NCBI RefSeq assembly: GCF_014472415.1
Contig: NZ_JACSZV010000029.1
Coordinates: 1-64,000 of the forward strand
DNA: 64,000 nt
Source: Pseudomonas sp. N40(2020)
GTDB lineage: Bacteria; Pseudomonadota; Gammaproteobacteria; Pseudomonadales; Pseudomonadaceae
Reading direction: 5' to 3'
A model generated the notes under the pieces. The model saw only the letters and a program-made list of their open reading frames with translations. It was not told where the DNA came from and did no database searches. Both the position numbers and the translations under genes were made by a program. Shown here piece by piece: positions 10,701 to 17,756 of the stretch. How positions within the stretch are numbered: position 1 is the first letter of the stretch; the number at the start of each line of letters is the position of its first letter.

Positions 10701-13700
10701 GCCGGTCATTTGCAGTTGGCGGACACCCATTACGGTCTGACCATGGTCGAGGTGGCCGGCAAACTGGTCTGGGCCGTGGGTAACGAGTATGGCTTTACAC
10801 CGTACGAGCCGGTTCCCGAGGAATACCTCGTGCTCTGTGACATCGCGCCAGCCTCCTGTGCGCCGATGGCGCGCACGGTGTGGGCGCCGGGTAACTGGAT
10901 GGGCATGCCGGATTACACGCCGATGAACGATGACGAATTGTTCTGGTGCACCATCGATCCGGCGCTGTGCATTGAAAACAATCCCCGCAAGAGCGCCGAA
11001 GCCCATACGCAGATGTTCAGCGTTTTGCGCACCGGCACCGGCGACTTGGATCTGATGGCTGCCGGTAACGTGAGCATGGCTTCACCTTTTGGCGTGTACA
11101 CCGCCGGCACTCAATCGAGCAACGTCGATGCGCGTTACAACCAGGCGCGAGGGCGCTTGTCGGCTGATGGTTCGGTGTTGGGCAGCGCCGGCAGCGATGC
11201 CGAAAAATGGGTCGATGGCGGCACTGCCAGCCTTTACCAGGCCTGGTATCCGCAGATGGGCGGTAATCTGACGATCAATGCCGGCGGGTCGGTGTCCGGT
11301 GATGTGCTCGGTCGTCGTGCGGTCGGCACGGGCGACGGTACCCGTGAGCAGGTTCCAAGCGTCGCGGTGGGCAATTGGCTGTGGCGCCAGGGCACCGGCA
11401 ACAACGATGTGCCGACGGCCTGGTGGATCAATTTCGGCAGCTACGCAGCGCAGCCATTGCCAGAACAGGGCGTGGAAAGCAAACCGTATCTGGTGGGCTT
11501 TACCGGATTCGGCACGTTGGGCGGCGGTAACCTCAGCCTGAGTGCCGCCGGGGATGCCGGCATGCTCAAGGCCATGGGGGACGACAAGTATGCGTCGTAC
11601 CCTCGCAGTCAGGGTTTGATCGTGGCTGTCGGCAGCACGGGGCGCGTGGACAGCGACGGCAACCTGCAACTGACCGGCGGCGGCGATCTGGATATTCGTC
11701 TGGGTGGCACCCTCAATCCCTCTCTGCAAGCACGTGCCGGCCTGTCGGGCAGCGGCACGCCGACGCATGACTTGCAGGGCGCGATCATCAACCTGCGCGG
11801 TGCGGCACAACTGGCGGGCGCCGCATTGGGCGGGATCAATCTGCAGTACGGCGCGTCCGCGCTGTTTCACGATCCACGGGAAACGCGTGCCTTCGATCCG
11901 TTCAATTCGACGGCCAGTAATGCCAGTGGCGGGGTGGTGCTGATTCCCGGCGACTCGGGCATGCGCCTCAATACCCGAGGTGATCTGGTACTGGGTGGTG
12001 CGACTGACCCAGGCCGTGTGCGTTTGCAGAACTCCACACCGTTTACCACGGCCGATGGCGTTTACCACGCCGGTGGCGGCTTGACTGGTTTTTCGCTGTG
12101 GACCGATCACACCGCCATCGATTTGTTCTCGGCGGGCGGCAACCTGACGCCGAACACCCAGTTGCTGGAAACCACTGGGCAGGGTCCTGTCGCCGGGCTT
12201 AACACTTCGCCCACCGATGATCGCTACGTGATCCCGTCGATACTGCGCGCCGTCGCTGGCCAGGGTTCGATTTATCTCGGGCCGTCAGCGGCTTACGGTG
12301 TAGGCAACGCAGCACCGGCCTTGACCTATTCGCTGCTGCTGGCGCCTTCGAACGCGGGGCAGCTCGAACTGATCGCCGGTGATTCGATCTATGCCGGGGG
12401 CTACGCCATCAACCAGTCGGGTGCCAGCCCATCGGCGCTCGCCACACCGTTTACGCCTGCGTTCAATGGCTACGGCAACAACACATTCAGTCGCCCGATC
12501 ATGACCAACGCCGGCAGTGACGGTGTGCTGGCGGAGACCAATTCGCGCTATCCACTCTTTGCTTTTGGTCCCGATAGCTACTCGGGTTTGAGCAGTGTTC
12601 AGGGGCCGGCGCGCTTCTATGCCTTGACCGGTGATCTGGTGGGTATTCGCACGGGTGAAACGCTGGCGTTCGCGACCACGAAACGCACCTGGTATGAATC
12701 GGCAGGCCCGGTCTGGATGGTGGCGGGGCGCGACATCGTGGCGTCCGGTACCAACTTGGGGCAACCCACGTTTGCGCCCACCGGGGGCATGGGGCGCAAC
12801 AACGAACAGATCCAGTCTACCGGCAATCTGTTCGTGCACAGTCGGCCAAGCGATGTCTCTCGGGTTTCGGCCGGGCGCGACATCCTTTACAGCAATTTCG
12901 ACATCGCGGGGCCAGGGGTTCTGGACGTGAATGCCGGGCGCAACATCCTTATGGATAATCGCGCCAGCATCAACAGCATAGGGCCGGTGGTGGCGGGGGA
13001 TAACCGGCCGGGTGCGAGCGTGGTGTTGCAGGCTGGCGCGGGCGCACAAGGTCCGGACTATTCGCGCTTCATCGCCCGGTATCTGAACACGCAGAATCTC
13101 GCCAATCCGGATACCTCGTTGAGCGCTCAACCGGGCAAAGTGATCAAGACCTACGTGGACGAATTGCAGAGCTGGCTGACCCTCGGCTACGACTTCAGTG
13201 GTGACGCAGAACAGGCGCAAGCCTTCTTCGCCGCACTGCCGAGCGCCGAGCAGGCGATCTTCGCCCGCCAGGTGTACTTCGCCGAACTGCGTGCCGGTGG
13301 CCTGGAATACAACGATGTCGATGGGCCGCGTCAGGGCAGTTATCTGCGTGGTCGCAACGCCATTGCGTCGTTGTTCCCGACGGTTGATGTGGCGGGCAAT
13401 CCGATCCGCTACGACGGCGATATCACCCTGTACGGCGGCGCCGGGGTCAAGACCCTGTTCGGCGGCGACATCCAGATGCTTACGCCGGGCGGTGGTCAGG
13501 TGTTCGGCATCGAAGGCGCGGCGCCGCCCTCGACGGCGGGGATCATCACGCAGGGTTCGGGCAATATTCAGCTCTACTCGCAGGGCAGCATTTTGCTTGG
13601 CCAGAGCCGGATCATGACCACCTTCGGCGGCTCGATTCTCGGTTGGTCGGCCGAGGGTGATATCAACGCCGGTCGCGGCTCGAAAACCACTGTGGTCTAC

Positions 13701-14264
13701 ACACCGCCAAAACGCGTTTACGACACCTGGGGCAACGTGTCGCTGTCGCCGTCGGTGCCGAGCACCGGTGCCGGTATCGCCACGCTTAATCCGATTGCGG
13801 AAGTGAAGCCGGGCGACATCGATCTGATCGCGCCGTTGGGCACCATCGATGCGGGCGAGGCGGGCATTCGTGTGTCGGGCAACGTCAACATCGCCGCCCT
13901 GACGGTGGTCAACGCCGCCAACATCTCAGTGCAGGGCAAGGCGACCGGCGTGCCGGTGGTTTCGGCGGTCAACACTGGCGCGATCACCTCGGCCAGTTCC
14001 GCCGCATCGTCCGCCACCCAGGCTGCCGAAGATGTCGCGCGTCAGCAACAAGCGGCAGCGCGGCAGAACCAGGCGTCGGTATTCACCGTGCAGGTGTTGA
14101 GTTTCGGCAACGAACAACTCGCCCCGTCCCGCGATGGCGCCAGCCGCACACAGGCGCCGGGTTACAACCCGAACAGTCCGGTGCAAGTGCTGGGGGCAGG
14201 GGCGCTGGATGAACAGGCGAAACAGCAGTTGACCGAGGAGGAGCGTGGGCAACTGACCTTGTAA
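1779..14264 (+). CDS. Giant filamentous-haemagglutinin-like TpsA exoprotein with DUF3739
   Basis: A 4161-residue surface/secreted beta-helix protein. Residues 1-45 form an extended signal region rich in Arg/Ser followed by a hydrophobic core ending AGSAEAA. The TPS secretion domain spans roughly residues 125-290, with ILNWETFNVGRNTTVEFAQ and the signature LINRNGIVFSG near residue 225. The long middle is repetitive G/N/S/T-rich beta-solenoid. The C-terminal part (about 3590-3930) with LYGGAGVKTLFGGDIQML resembles DUF3739. Family members are exported by a TpsB outer-membrane pore and act in adhesion, biofilm or competition; none has a function I can assign here. No TpsB lies within the window. 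Start ATG 1779 is supported by AAAAGGA ten bases upstream; an adjacent in-frame GTG is at 1776. No toxin module is evident at the C-terminus. Confidence 0.9.
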   Translation: MLARTSRRSTRIQPIKRGVGDPAQWLLKPLAQAVALCLVAGSAEAATAFSSGWFAAKGAAQQAAASRPGVGGLPGMTPPLAQQQRASQQLQRSLQTLNNTVAAIAAQQAAQAAGRAAALGSVQVVPDGLGEGGLKVDNSLSQGWMNAKGPQQTQADGKTTVKIEQTADKAILNWETFNVGRNTTVEFAQQSNWAVLNRVNDPGARPSQIQGQIKADGTVMLINRNGIVFSGSSQVNVRNLVAAAANMSDAQFRDRGLYFDSTGSQPTFTDAAGNVLVERGASIQTHQPALSTDSGGYTLLLGQEVHNDGSISTAKGQSVLGAGDRFYIRKGSGTEGNGYSTTLGSEVIPGFKADSTGKVSNTGLIQASTGDITLTGRDVRQNGVLLASTSVATRGTVHLLNPASDAQGSVTLGEGSVSAILLDSSDLTALDSQREAALIGVNANNRIRSDQSRIDIGSGGTVEFKSGSITLATGGQVAVAAGRRSLLREGAVIDVSGALGVKVAMDANNIKINVQGNEQRDAPVNREKGALNSNDIWVDVRELVFVPAGTNGYATDRWYTAGGLLEVGGYLGTQGHGIGEWMAQGGEVRFSGNDVISEKGSLINVSGGTLDVQGGEIRQSWLRGTDGRLYEVSRAPGDILYSGLYKGYESHSERWGQTEYFYSPLIAPTRRQEAGYTVGRDAGQLVIATSNAVLDGQLLGEVFQGERQNQAPRAGLDGYAQAQTARARRGQLVIGSYDAAYVAASAGVLYQLNPLLDQVQVGGERASAVSAGLTDAVAEERQGKLFLDAGLLNGFQLGALKISAKNTIEVNDGVTVDHGADITLFSPDVQINADLVAQGGSLHLGNVLNQLATDRRDDTALQVPAGQQARVTVAQGVQLQTRGLWSNLLSSPDDAASLAYLNGGTVSIRSSGDIQLAGGSLVDVTSGGAVLANGKTRGGKGGDVTLEASANSAPGQSRMVLDGDVQGYGVSGGGTLTVQANKVLIGSSGNVTDEQTLRLTPELFRTGFSAYNIIGLKGLEVADQTAVDVLMPVYRFGESVSTLASGTSPRTALELWTPSLFQENPLKGVLTQRAGASVALQAGGTLVGLIDPANSPLSIGEGARISVDPGQRISVRGAGQITVDGELNAWGGAIDIRQQQFGSIDVATSLQEADPTAHNRSIWIGEHAVLDVAGRAATAVDALGRVYGQVGKGGSIILGGEIDAKKITATAADAYVIVRQGARLDASGTQAVLDNGGQGPARVATDGGRIALSSYNGLFIEGSLQANAGGAGAAGGRLEIALDTPAYGAANLSNAVRVPRELIIGQGPAQALPQALQAGQASPLLRYGRTRLSADQLMSGGFDSVSLLSNGLMTFDGDVDLHMGQSLSLFAGSLSLAESAKDSARINLSAPYLRLSGPGTYLSSDAKIRPRVLSNPTAHLSSAQFNASANLLDLGNSLSFGTEGTLVQSGAPALAVSRSGFGLVTLDSQGDMRFLAPTDEQQRSRLWTPGDMQLRAAQIYPASGVSAEVRVGYQSQAGSVPEHTLRIGSQGPAPTTLPYSVFGSLTLSAGQIEQGGVIRAPLGLISLGDDILVKTRELHLLPGSVTSVSAAGLVMPYGGTTDGIDYQYNGKSVILNGIAGAASGVILDAQYTDVQAGALIDLSGGGDLRGAGFVSGRGGSTDARFNPLVRNATDGTFSLPGLASNPVYAIVAGDQSRYAPMLAEAGAVDPRIGQQITLGAGIAGLAPGTYTLLPSTFALLPGAFRVEINGQAIAGPMGSALKLRNGSWTTAGQMSIANTGIRDSLPSQVTVTSADVLRRYSQYNETGFTQFVLNDAARRGLPRARTPLDGNTLHLRMVSGGDHDSALDFNGQVLFKPADGGVIGTAVVQGGYTGGEFEILGAGHTRTAGFAGVSLYADTLNGLNAGRLTIGGTPTVYYGSEGSSIKVLSNTSAIRLREGAILSAPEVVLSTNSESGGITIDAGAGINTLGRGAVPYDAAAGFVYVPERSSLLVVSNGWTPVLAPAGGGGGSIRIGNCPTAECTAPALLYSNGSIIAATDKDFELGESVRFGTRQLGLSVGVVNAGSTQALAAASGRMPAGLTLNQNVLDRLLQGDTQFGAPALETLNLVARDAFNFFGSVTLDTLDPQTGESRLQNLVLGTPAIYGSGAASDVATIRTRNLIWNGATQAPGTVVTDGAGNGHGTLDIQAQRIELGYGPNPQPNGLDLNNRLTLGFANVNLNASERITANHKGSLAVYESQGAYDAVTGFSYSGGNLNLRTPLLTGEAASVSELKAGNLLTLSGTATTAAADALGAQLSLTARSVVLDSRIVLASGKLLVNAEDDLILGDGAQVDMAGRVLPFNDVKKYSWGGDVSLHSNNGNIRQSAGSRIDLSAVNNQAGQLSVVALASGAGQVDLQGQIVGTSSGYYDAGGTWVPYKAGGVDIRAQRLDGELSPAFASLNQRLNSGGVTGSRSFQFKQGDLVIGNELKAGEVNVSVDSGSLTVAGLIDASGERVGSIRLAGKNGLSLTGNAVLDAHGRVLRVDSYGKIIDAPNRAMVELNSGDGVLTLAAGARIDLRHGTDALAGNLAGQRDGLPRGTLELNAPRLGGNDIAIDASGAVNIQGARSIGLNAVRRYSDAADGTDPAASGRPYQVIDQAYLDRIHTDSDGFINAALNNSDLLQRKLAGLNNAAYTDVFHLRPGVEIVSKTAEGDLVVQGDLDLSGYRYASLNPHTRRTSVYGSGEAGSLLIRAGGNLDIYGSINDGFAPPPETVDDAGWKLVPGIQPFGGDLIVPGAGVSLAPGTLFPVGATLNYDLPIQAATLAAGTVLPAQGTLAAAYTLLAGTVLAGDVHDAAGNLLYAAGTLLDSGVTLPAGSRLGAGIRLNNATALQALLWPKGVPLPGAVDADNKTVGVMLSTTLELLRGSLIPSMTDVKLADGTVFLDLRPSNGTQQGRNWAIASMLPAGSASWSMRMVAGADLTAADSRSVRPQASAGHLQLADTHYGLTMVEVAGKLVWAVGNEYGFTPYEPVPEEYLVLCDIAPASCAPMARTVWAPGNWMGMPDYTPMNDDELFWCTIDPALCIENNPRKSAEAHTQMFSVLRTGTGDLDLMAAGNVSMASPFGVYTAGTQSSNVDARYNQARGRLSADGSVLGSAGSDAEKWVDGGTASLYQAWYPQMGGNLTINAGGSVSGDVLGRRAVGTGDGTREQVPSVAVGNWLWRQGTGNNDVPTAWWINFGSYAAQPLPEQGVESKPYLVGFTGFGTLGGGNLSLSAAGDAGMLKAMGDDKYASYPRSQGLIVAVGSTGRVDSDGNLQLTGGGDLDIRLGGTLNPSLQARAGLSGSGTPTHDLQGAIINLRGAAQLAGAALGGINLQYGASALFHDPRETRAFDPFNSTASNASGGVVLIPGDSGMRLNTRGDLVLGGATDPGRVRLQNSTPFTTADGVYHAGGGLTGFSLWTDHTAIDLFSAGGNLTPNTQLLETTGQGPVAGLNTSPTDDRYVIPSILRAVAGQGSIYLGPSAAYGVGNAAPALTYSLLLAPSNAGQLELIAGDSIYAGGYAINQSGASPSALATPFTPAFNGYGNNTFSRPIMTNAGSDGVLAETNSRYPLFAFGPDSYSGLSSVQGPARFYALTGDLVGIRTGETLAFATTKRTWYESAGPVWMVAGRDIVASGTNLGQPTFAPTGGMGRNNEQIQSTGNLFVHSRPSDVSRVSAGRDILYSNFDIAGPGVLDVNAGRNILMDNRASINSIGPVVAGDNRPGASVVLQAGAGAQGPDYSRFIARYLNTQNLANPDTSLSAQPGKVIKTYVDELQSWLTLGYDFSGDAEQAQAFFAALPSAEQAIFARQVYFAELRAGGLEYNDVDGPRQGSYLRGRNAIASLFPTVDVAGNPIRYDGDITLYGGAGVKTLFGGDIQMLTPGGGQVFGIEGAAPPSTAGIITQGSGNIQLYSQGSILLGQSRIMTTFGGSILGWSAEGDINAGRGSKTTVVYTPPKRVYDTWGNVSLSPSVPSTGAGIATLNPIAEVKPGDIDLIAPLGTIDAGEAGIRVSGNVNIAALTVVNAANISVQGKATGVPVVSAVNTGAITSASSAASSATQAAEDVARQQQAAARQNQASVFTVQVLSFGNEQLAPSRDGASRTQAPGYNPNSPVQVLGAGALDEQAKQQLTEEERGQLTL

Positions 14265-14286
14265 AAGACTCTCGTGTAGTACGTTT

Positions 14287-14314
14287 GGGCGGCCAGTGGT
14301 CGCCCTTTTTTTTT
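14287..14314 (+). terminator. Rho-independent terminator of the TpsA-like gene
   Basis: An 8-bp stem with one mismatch (GGGCGGCC/GGTCGCCC, loop AGT) is followed by nine T residues, starting 23 bases after the stop codon. Confidence 0.85.
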
Positions 14315-14321
14315 CTTGCTA

Positions 14322-14404
14322 CCTGTAGGAGCTGCCGAAGGCTGCGATCTTTTGATCTTGCTTTTGAGGATCAAAAGATCGCAGCCTTCGGCAGCTCCTA
14401 CAGG
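14322..14404. repeat. REP doublet (REPIN), GCTGCCGAAGGCTGCGATC family
   Basis: Two 36-base arms (14322-14357 and 14369-14404) are perfect reverse complements separated by 11 bases. The arm core GCTGCCGAAGGCTGCGATC recurs at 61134-61164, and in diverged form at 27147-27179 and 37650-37721. REP doublets of this kind are mobilised in trans by RAYT transposases in Pseudomonas; no RAYT gene is in this window. Confidence 0.9.
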
Positions 14405-14417
14405 GGGGCGTTGTCGA

Positions 14418-15365
14418 TCAAAAGGCGTAAGGGATGCTGACTTTGGCCCAGAGCATCTCGCCCTCAGGCCGATTTTCCACGTCAAACTCCTTGGCCCAGC
14501 GAATCTCCGCGCTGGCGTATTTGAGGAAGGTGAAGTGCAGCGCCGGGCCAATCGCGAATACCTTGCCGCGCACACCGTCGTTCACGTCTTCGCCGGCGAA
14601 CTGCACAGTGTGGCCGAACTGTTTGTCGTCGGTGGTTTGCCTGAGGTAGTAGCCATTGATGCCGAGCATCAGGTCGTCGGTGAGCTTGTAACTGGCCGAA
14701 TAATCGAAGTGGAAGATCTGCCCGGATTTGTAATCGGTGTCCTTGTTCTTCTCGTTGAAGCTGTAGGTGGTCTTCATCGAGACCTCGGTCCTGTCCGTTG
14801 GCAGCCAGGTGAAGGAGAACAGCGGTTTATAGGTGTAAAAATTGTTGCTGGTGTTGGCCAGCCGATCGACGCTGTATTCACCGGTGGGCACGGTGATTTC
14901 CACGGCCGCGCCGAGGGTCAGATTCTTGCCCATGTCCCACAGAATGATCGGTGCGATGGTGGTGTCGCCCATGCCTTCGCGGGTGTCGCTCAAGCCGAAC
15001 ACCGAGACTTCCTGCTTCAGCCACGGCTGGGCGATATAGCCGGCCAGGCGTCCGCCGAATACGCGCACCGGACTCAGATAGTCGATGCGCGGGATCACCG
15101 CCGTAGACTCGATCTCGACATTGGGCACCTTGCCGCCGAGCGAGCTGATGTTGAGCTTTCGCGCCTTGTAATGGTTGTAGTAGAGGTTAAACGCGACCAT
15201 GTTCTCAGGAAGGCTGTCGACCTCCATCGGCAGCATAAAAAAGCCGTCGGTGCCGGTGCCGATGTTGTCGACGCCGGCTTCGGTGGCCAGGGCTGGCAGG
15301 GTTGCGGCGCAGCCAAGCAAAGTCAGGGCCAGGCGCAAGGGCAATGTCGCGCGATTCGGGTGCAT
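14418..15365 (-). CDS. SphA/phenol-MetA-type outer-membrane protein
   Basis: A 315-residue protein with a signal peptide (LRLALTLLGCAATLPALA) and a beta-strand-rich body with alternating aromatic/polar residues that ends in ...KVSIPYAF, the terminal Phe typical of outer-membrane barrels. It matches the 'MetA-pathway of phenol degradation'/SphA transporter family, whose members lie next to aromatic or lipid catabolic genes and probably pass hydrophobic substrates; the substrate here is unknown. I chose ATG 15365 because AGGA lies 5 bases upstream, whereas the ATG at 15377 has no ribosome site. It is divergent from the AraC regulator at 15577, which may control it. Confidence 0.75.
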   Translation of the reverse strand: MHPNRATLPLRLALTLLGCAATLPALATEAGVDNIGTGTDGFFMLPMEVDSLPENMVAFNLYYNHYKARKLNISSLGGKVPNVEIESTAVIPRIDYLSPVRVFGGRLAGYIAQPWLKQEVSVFGLSDTREGMGDTTIAPIILWDMGKNLTLGAAVEITVPTGEYSVDRLANTSNNFYTYKPLFSFTWLPTDRTEVSMKTTYSFNEKNKDTDYKSGQIFHFDYSASYKLTDDLMLGINGYYLRQTTDDKQFGHTVQFAGEDVNDGVRGKVFAIGPALHFTFLKYASAEIRWAKEFDVENRPEGEMLWAKVSIPYAF

Positions 15366-15576
15366 ATCCGTCCTCATTATTATTGTGGTGGGGCGCAACG
15401 CCGGCACGCAGAACGCCCGGCACACTAGAAATAAGCGCTTGGCGCCCGACGGGGCAGGGTATTGGCGGACACTGAGGGGGGCTTCTGCGGACAGTCGGCA
15501 AACCCTGTGCTAACTTCCTTCGACATAACCGGTAACAAAAATAACAATCAAGCGTGCTCCGGAATGTCTAGCCCCC

Positions 15577-16674
15577 ATGAACGTAAAAGTCCAAGACCCG
15601 ACCTTTGAACTGGCGCTGGTCTCGCCGTTTCTTCTGCAAACCCTCGCCGAAGTCGCGCAGAGCAAGGGCGTCGAGGCTGAGAGCCTGTGTCGTGGCCTGG
15701 GATTTACCCTCGAAGATTTGCAGGACCCGACGCAGCGGATTTCCTATCGGCAGGCAGTGGCGATGATTCAGCGTGCGCTCAAAGTGCTGCCCAATCAGGG
15801 CCTGGGTTTGTGGGTCGGGGCACAGAATGTTCTCGGCACGCTCGGTTTGCTCGGCCATGTGCTGTCGCTGTGCAAGACCCTGCGCGATGCCTTTGCTCTG
15901 GGCATTCGCCATCAGCACACCACCGGCGGGATTGTGGTTTCCAGCGTCGATGTGGTCGGCGAGCACGTGCATCTGGATGCCGAATGCCGCTTGCCGTTCG
16001 CCGATGTACAGGTGTTCGCGGTCGAGGAGTTTTTCGCCAGTCTGCTGGTGTACGGGCGGGCGTTGGCCGGTGCCGATTTCAAGCCGATAGCCGTGGAATT
16101 CGTGCATGCCACGCCGGATTACCTCAGCGAATATCACCGTTTGCTCGGCCCGCAGGTGCGCTTCGGTTGCCTGCACAATCGCATGCTGATTGATGTGCGA
16201 TGGCTGGACGTGAGCCTGCCCAATCATCATTCGCTGGCGTTGCGTCAGGCGTTGGCCTTGCTGGAGCTGGAAGCGGCGCAGGTGCACCAGAAGCTTGACC
16301 TGATTCAAGCAGTGGAGCGGGCGATTGCCCGGGATCTGAGCCGGGGCAGTCATATCGAGAAGATTGCCGGCGACCTGAACATGAGCAGCCGCACCTTGCG
16401 CCGGCGCCTGACCGAACATTCGTTGACCTTTGAGGCGTTGCTGGAACAAGTGCGCCAGGCGCGGACGATGAGTCTGCTGGCCAATCCCGACATGCCGATC
16501 GAGCGCATTACCGAAGAGGTCGGTTACAGCGATGTGCGCAGCTTTCGCCGAGCGTTCAGGCGCTGGACGGGGATGAGCCCAAGTGCGTGGCGCAATGACG
16601 CCAACCCTCACCCCAGCCCTCTCCCGGAGGGAGAGGGGGCCGACCGAGGTGCCTTGCGAGTTACATCGACCTGA
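15577..16674 (+). CDS. AraC-family transcriptional regulator (arabinose-bd/OruR-type)
   Basis: A 365-residue regulator. Residues about 20-205 resemble the Arabinose_bd ligand-sensing domain of OruR/ArgR-like regulators (SLCRGLGFTLEDLQDP, FFASLLVYGRALAGADF). Residues about 250-340 are a double helix-turn-helix AraC domain (SRTLRRRLTEHSLTFEALLEQVR, then ITEEVGYSDVRSFRRAFRRW). The normal family ending, RWTGMSPSAWRN, is followed by about 22 extra residues encoded by a Pseudomonas intergenic repeat (see 16605-16782). The gene is divergent from the MetA/SphA-type outer-membrane protein, suggesting control of that gene; ligand unknown. No strong ribosome site is seen before ATG 15577. Confidence 0.85.
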   Translation: MNVKVQDPTFELALVSPFLLQTLAEVAQSKGVEAESLCRGLGFTLEDLQDPTQRISYRQAVAMIQRALKVLPNQGLGLWVGAQNVLGTLGLLGHVLSLCKTLRDAFALGIRHQHTTGGIVVSSVDVVGEHVHLDAECRLPFADVQVFAVEEFFASLLVYGRALAGADFKPIAVEFVHATPDYLSEYHRLLGPQVRFGCLHNRMLIDVRWLDVSLPNHHSLALRQALALLELEAAQVHQKLDLIQAVERAIARDLSRGSHIEKIAGDLNMSSRTLRRRLTEHSLTFEALLEQVRQARTMSLLANPDMPIERITEEVGYSDVRSFRRAFRRWTGMSPSAWRNDANPHPSPLPEGEGADRGALRVTST

Positions 16675-16782
16675 AAGATCTTTGTCGATTACGGATTCAC
16701 AGAGGTACGTTCAAGTCGGTATAGATCTTCAATATCCCCGAATCAGTTCCCTCTCCCCCCGGGAGAGGGCTAGGGTGAGGGG
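16605..16782. repeat. Pseudomonas CCCTCACCC-type palindromic repeat element, copy 1
   Basis: An element of about 178 bases bounded by inverted ends (CCCTCACCCCAGCCCTCTCC on the left and GGGAGAGGGCTAGGGTGAGG on the right), each carrying a small CCCTCTCCC/GGGAGAGGG hairpin. The same architecture, with a diverged interior, recurs at 23259-23419. The left 70 bases lie inside the AraC reading frame. It looks like a non-autonomous MITE/REPIN-type element. Confidence 0.8.
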
Positions 16783-16856
16783 CTTTTGATGTCATCCAAA
16801 CCCCCACAAATTCTCCGGCCACAGGTAAACTCCGCGCACTTTCCCAAGGAGTTCAC

Positions 16857-17744
16857 ATGAGTTACTACCAGCCGGGCATTCTCGCCACCCCTGTTCCTGC
16901 GCAAGCACGTCATCTGTTTTTCGCCCTCGCGTCGGTTGAAGCACTGCCGCAGGCGATCGACAACCTGATGAATCTGGTGGACGGCAAGTCGGCGGTGGTC
17001 GGTTTCGGTGAATCCCTGGCTAAGGCGCTCAACGTGCAAATCGACGGCCTGCGCAGCTTCCCGGCCATGACCGGCGTCGGTGTGGAAAACCCGTCGACCC
17101 AGCACGCCCTGTGGGTCTGGCTGCACGGCGTCGACCGTGGTGAACTGCTCAACCGCTGCAATGCTTTCGAAGCCGCACTGGCCCCGGCCTTGCGTCTGGT
17201 TGAGGCTCAGGAAGCCTTCCGCCACAAGGACGGCCACGACCTGACCGGCTACGAAGATGGCACCGAAAACCCCCACGATGACGCCGCTGTCGCCGCCGCC
17301 CTGCAAAGCGCAGGTGCCGACGGTCTGGTCGGTGGCAGCTTCGCCGCGATCCAGCAGTGGCAGCACGACCTCAAGGGCTTCCATCAGTTGTCCGCCGAAG
17401 ACAAGGACAACATCATGGGCCGTCGCCTCAGCGACAACGAAGAGATTGACGACGCGCCGGTTTCCGCCCACGTCAAACGCACCGCGCAGGAAAGTTTCGC
17501 GCCTGAGGCGTTCGTCGTGCGCCGCTCGATGCCGTGGATCGAAGGCGATCGCGCGGGCTTGATGTTCCTCGCCTTCGGCTTCTCGCTGGATGCGTTCGAA
17601 GCGCAACTGCGGCGCATGAGCGGTCTGGAAGATGGCATCACCGATGGTCTCTATCGCATCAGCCGTCCGATTACCGGCGGTTACTACTGGTGTCCACCAC
17701 TCAAGGACGGGCATCTGGATCTGCGCGCTTTGCGCATCGGCTAA
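16857..17744 (+). CDS. Dyp-type (YfeX-like) haem peroxidase
   Basis: 295 residues matching dye-decolourising peroxidases. The GxxDG-type distal haem motif is in GYEDGTENP (about residues 134-142), with the family's C-terminal GLYRISRPITGGYYWCPPL block. Members bind haem and use hydrogen peroxide; YfeX relatives are cytoplasmic and linked to porphyrinogen oxidation or haem handling. No signal peptide is present, so cytoplasmic location is inferred. AAGGAG precedes ATG 16857. The broken oxidoreductase gene starts 12 bases downstream, so the two were probably one transcript. Length is typical of the family. Confidence 0.9.
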   Translation: MSYYQPGILATPVPAQARHLFFALASVEALPQAIDNLMNLVDGKSAVVGFGESLAKALNVQIDGLRSFPAMTGVGVENPSTQHALWVWLHGVDRGELLNRCNAFEAALAPALRLVEAQEAFRHKDGHDLTGYEDGTENPHDDAAVAAALQSAGADGLVGGSFAAIQQWQHDLKGFHQLSAEDKDNIMGRRLSDNEEIDDAPVSAHVKRTAQESFAPEAFVVRRSMPWIEGDRAGLMFLAFGFSLDAFEAQLRRMSGLEDGITDGLYRISRPITGGYYWCPPLKDGHLDLRALRIG

Positions 17745-17756
17745 GGAGCAAAACAA

